This document shows, piece by piece, positions 5,804 to 7,150 of a stretch of DNA of 7,150 nt (position 1 is the first letter of the stretch; each line of letters begins with the position of its first letter). The notes under the pieces are model-generated. The model was not told the origin of the DNA. It did no database searches and saw nothing but the letters and a program-made list of their open reading frames with translations. The stretch spans positions 1-7,150 of the forward strand of contig JACQEW010000230.1 of assembly GCA_016200365.1 (NCBI GenBank), read 5' to 3'. The translations under genes and the position numbers were made by a program. The DNA comes from Nitrospinota bacterium (GTDB lineage: Bacteria > Nitrospinota > Nitrospinia > UBA9942).

Positions 5804-7150
5804 TGGGTAATCTATTTAGAACCTATCATGGCAATATGGAGCTTAAGGATTATCAGAAGACTGTCATAGACAGGCTTGAGGACTATCTCAAATCTGCAAA
5901 AGAAAGCCCTGCAAAAAATCCTGCCAAATCCGCATTTATTGAGATTACCGAAAAACCGTATCATATCCTTTCCGAAGATATGCCGAATATTCCATTTGTC
6001 TGCATTAAAGTCCCTACAGGCGGAGGCAAGACACTGCTTGCAAGCCACAGTCTTGGAAAGATTTATGACCATTACCTTCTTGAAAAGGATTATAAAGGAC
6101 TGGTTGTGTGGTTTGTGCCATCGGATACTATCAGAACGCAAACTCTTAATTCATTGAAAGATAAAATGCACCCTTACAGATATGCGATAGATGAATATTT
6201 TGACAATAAAGTGGTTGTGCTGGACAACAAAGAGGCTCTTTCTGTCCGAATCTCTGACATAAAAGATAATGTCTGCATAATAGTCTCAACCCTTGCAGCA
6301 TTTAAGAGAGAGGATACAGAGGGATTAAAGGCTTATGAAGATAACGGCGGTCTCATGCAGCACTTTGAAGGTCTTGAAGCAGAAGAAAAAGAGAAAACAA
6401 CAAAATCCCTTTTTGAAGTTATAAGAATGAACAACCCTCTGATTATCATTGACGAGGGGCATAATGCAAAGACATGGCTGTCTCTTGATTTGATAACGCA
6501 GATGAACCCCTGCTTTGTTCTTGAATTTACGGCAACGCCGCTGCCTGATAAAAGCAATGTGCTTATAGAAATCCCGGCATACGAACTTAAAAGAGAACAG
6601 ATGGTAAAACTCCCCATAAATCTCAAAAATGAAACACATTGGGAGACTACGCTTCAATCTGCCAAAAAGAAAAGAGATGACCTTGAAAAGACTGCACGAG
6701 AACAGGAGAAGGCAACCGGGGAATATATACGGCCAATTGTGCTTATTCAGGCAGAGCAGGAAAAAGAGAGCGATAGGAAAATCCATGTCCAGCAGATTAA
6801 AGAGTATCTGATACATGAGTTGAAAATATCAGAAGACCACATTGCAATTAAGACAGGAAAGCAGGATGACATAGGGGATATTGACCTATTTTCGCCCCTC
6901 TGTAATATCCGTTATATCATCACCCGTGACGCAATCAAAGAAGGTTGGGACTGTTCTTTTGCCTATGTTCTTGCCTCAGTATTTAATATCGGTTCAAGTA
7001 TCTCGGTTGAACAACTGATAGGCAGGATATTAAGGCTTCCCAATGCAAAGACAAAAGAGAGGAACGAACTGAACGAGTCTTATGTCTTTACTTCTGCTGA
7101 GAGGTTTCAGAAGGCTGCCGATGCCGTGATAAATGGCATGATTGAAAACG
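5803..7150 (+). CDS. res: Type III restriction endonuclease subunit (Res), N-terminal part, runs off window
   Basis: Superfamily 2 ATPase/translocase and DNA-cutting subunit that works with Mod. The frame is open from ATG 5803 to the end of the window (449 complete codons and one base), so the gene is cut by the window edge rather than by a stop. The start overlaps the mod stop by one base (TAATG) and has AAGGGG 6 nt upstream. Motifs in order: MELKDYQ near residue 12 (Q-motif-like), Walker A PTGGGKT at 71-77, IIIDEGHN with DEGH at 217-220, motif III FTATP at 242-246, EGWDCSFAYVLAS from 380 (motif V), and QLIGRILR at 404-411 (motif VI). A Lys/Glu-rich stretch at about 284-310 may be a short coiled coil between the two RecA-like lobes. 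The family is usually about 850-1000 residues. The C-terminal PD-(D/E)XK nuclease domain would lie beyond 7150 and cannot be checked here. GC is about 40% (6001-6300). Confidence 0.93.
   Translation, partial: MGNLFRTYHGNMELKDYQKTVIDRLEDYLKSAKESPAKNPAKSAFIEITEKPYHILSEDMPNIPFVCIKVPTGGGKTLLASHSLGKIYDHYLLEKDYKGLVVWFVPSDTIRTQTLNSLKDKMHPYRYAIDEYFDNKVVVLDNKEALSVRISDIKDNVCIIVSTLAAFKREDTEGLKAYEDNGGLMQHFEGLEAEEKEKTTKSLFEVIRMNNPLIIIDEGHNAKTWLSLDLITQMNPCFVLEFTATPLPDKSNVLIEIPAYELKREQMVKLPINLKNETHWETTLQSAKKKRDDLEKTAREQEKATGEYIRPIVLIQAEQEKESDRKIHVQQIKEYLIHELKISEDHIAIKTGKQDDIGDIDLFSPLCNIRYIITRDAIKEGWDCSFAYVLASVFNIGSSISVEQLIGRILRLPNAKTKERNELNESYVFTSAERFQKAADAVINGMIEN

Noticed and set aside
5876..6157. Forward open frame of 93 codons inside res
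   Set aside because: It is in a different frame from res, whose Walker A and flanking conserved sequence cover the same bases.
6451..6462. DEGH in place of DEAH as a defective helicase motif in Res
   Set aside because: The acidic pair and the final His are intact and variation at the third position is common in Type III Res proteins, so it is not a sign of decay.
6325..6816. Reverse-strand open frame of 163 codons, and others at 5812-6141, 4283-4630, 3711-4073 and 1036-1308
   Set aside because: All lie opposite strongly supported genes, show low-complexity Phe/Leu/Cys/Ser-rich translations typical of antisense shadows, and have no recognisable motif.
1..7150. CRISPR array, tRNA or rRNA gene, insertion sequence, integrase or attachment site
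   Set aside because: I saw no regularly spaced repeats, no tRNA-like cloverleaf, and no transposase or integrase coding sequence on either strand.

Overview
The window looks like part of a bacterial chromosome: the edge of a housekeeping region followed by a restriction-modification (defence) island. The first gene is the 3' half of an agmatine deiminase (polyamine synthesis), at about 47% GC by hand count over 61-360. After a 146-bp intergenic stretch with a possible terminator, two palindromes and -10-like sequences come four genes in a row, all on the + strand and packed head to tail. The last one runs off the right edge. A GGGGGG/CCCCCC palindromic repeat that reads as PPLLRGDKGG inside the third of these genes is a dispersed element I associate with Nitrospirota, Desulfobacterota and some Planctomycetota genomes. 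That is a weak, recall-based taxonomic hint and nothing here fixes the species.

Layout: (1) 1-563, agmatine deiminase, C-terminal half. (2) 564-709, intergenic regulatory region. (3) 710-3616, a 968-residue gamma-class N6-adenine DNA methyltransferase (GIYYTP, LDFACGSG and NPPW motifs). (4) 3589-4212, a 207-residue protein with a well-formed PD-(D/E)XK nuclease signature; it overlaps the methyltransferase by 28 bp. (5) 4214-5803, a Type III Mod methyltransferase of the beta class (DPPY then FAGSG). (6) 5803 to the window end, the first 449 residues of a Type III Res translocase/endonuclease with Walker A, DEGH, FTATP and QLIGRILR motifs.

The junctions (28-bp overlap, 1-nt gap, TAATG overlap) suggest one transcript and translational coupling. 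My reading is two modules joined in one operon: a methyltransferase-nuclease pair at about 33-35% GC that looks able to modify and cut on its own, and a classical Type III mod-res pair at about 40-44% GC. The Mod gene is itself a mosaic, with a low-GC (about 33%) target-recognition segment between two about 44% GC segments and a repeat element inserted in frame near its 3' end. The most interesting candidate for something undescribed is the methyltransferase-nuclease pair and its coupling to the Type III genes.
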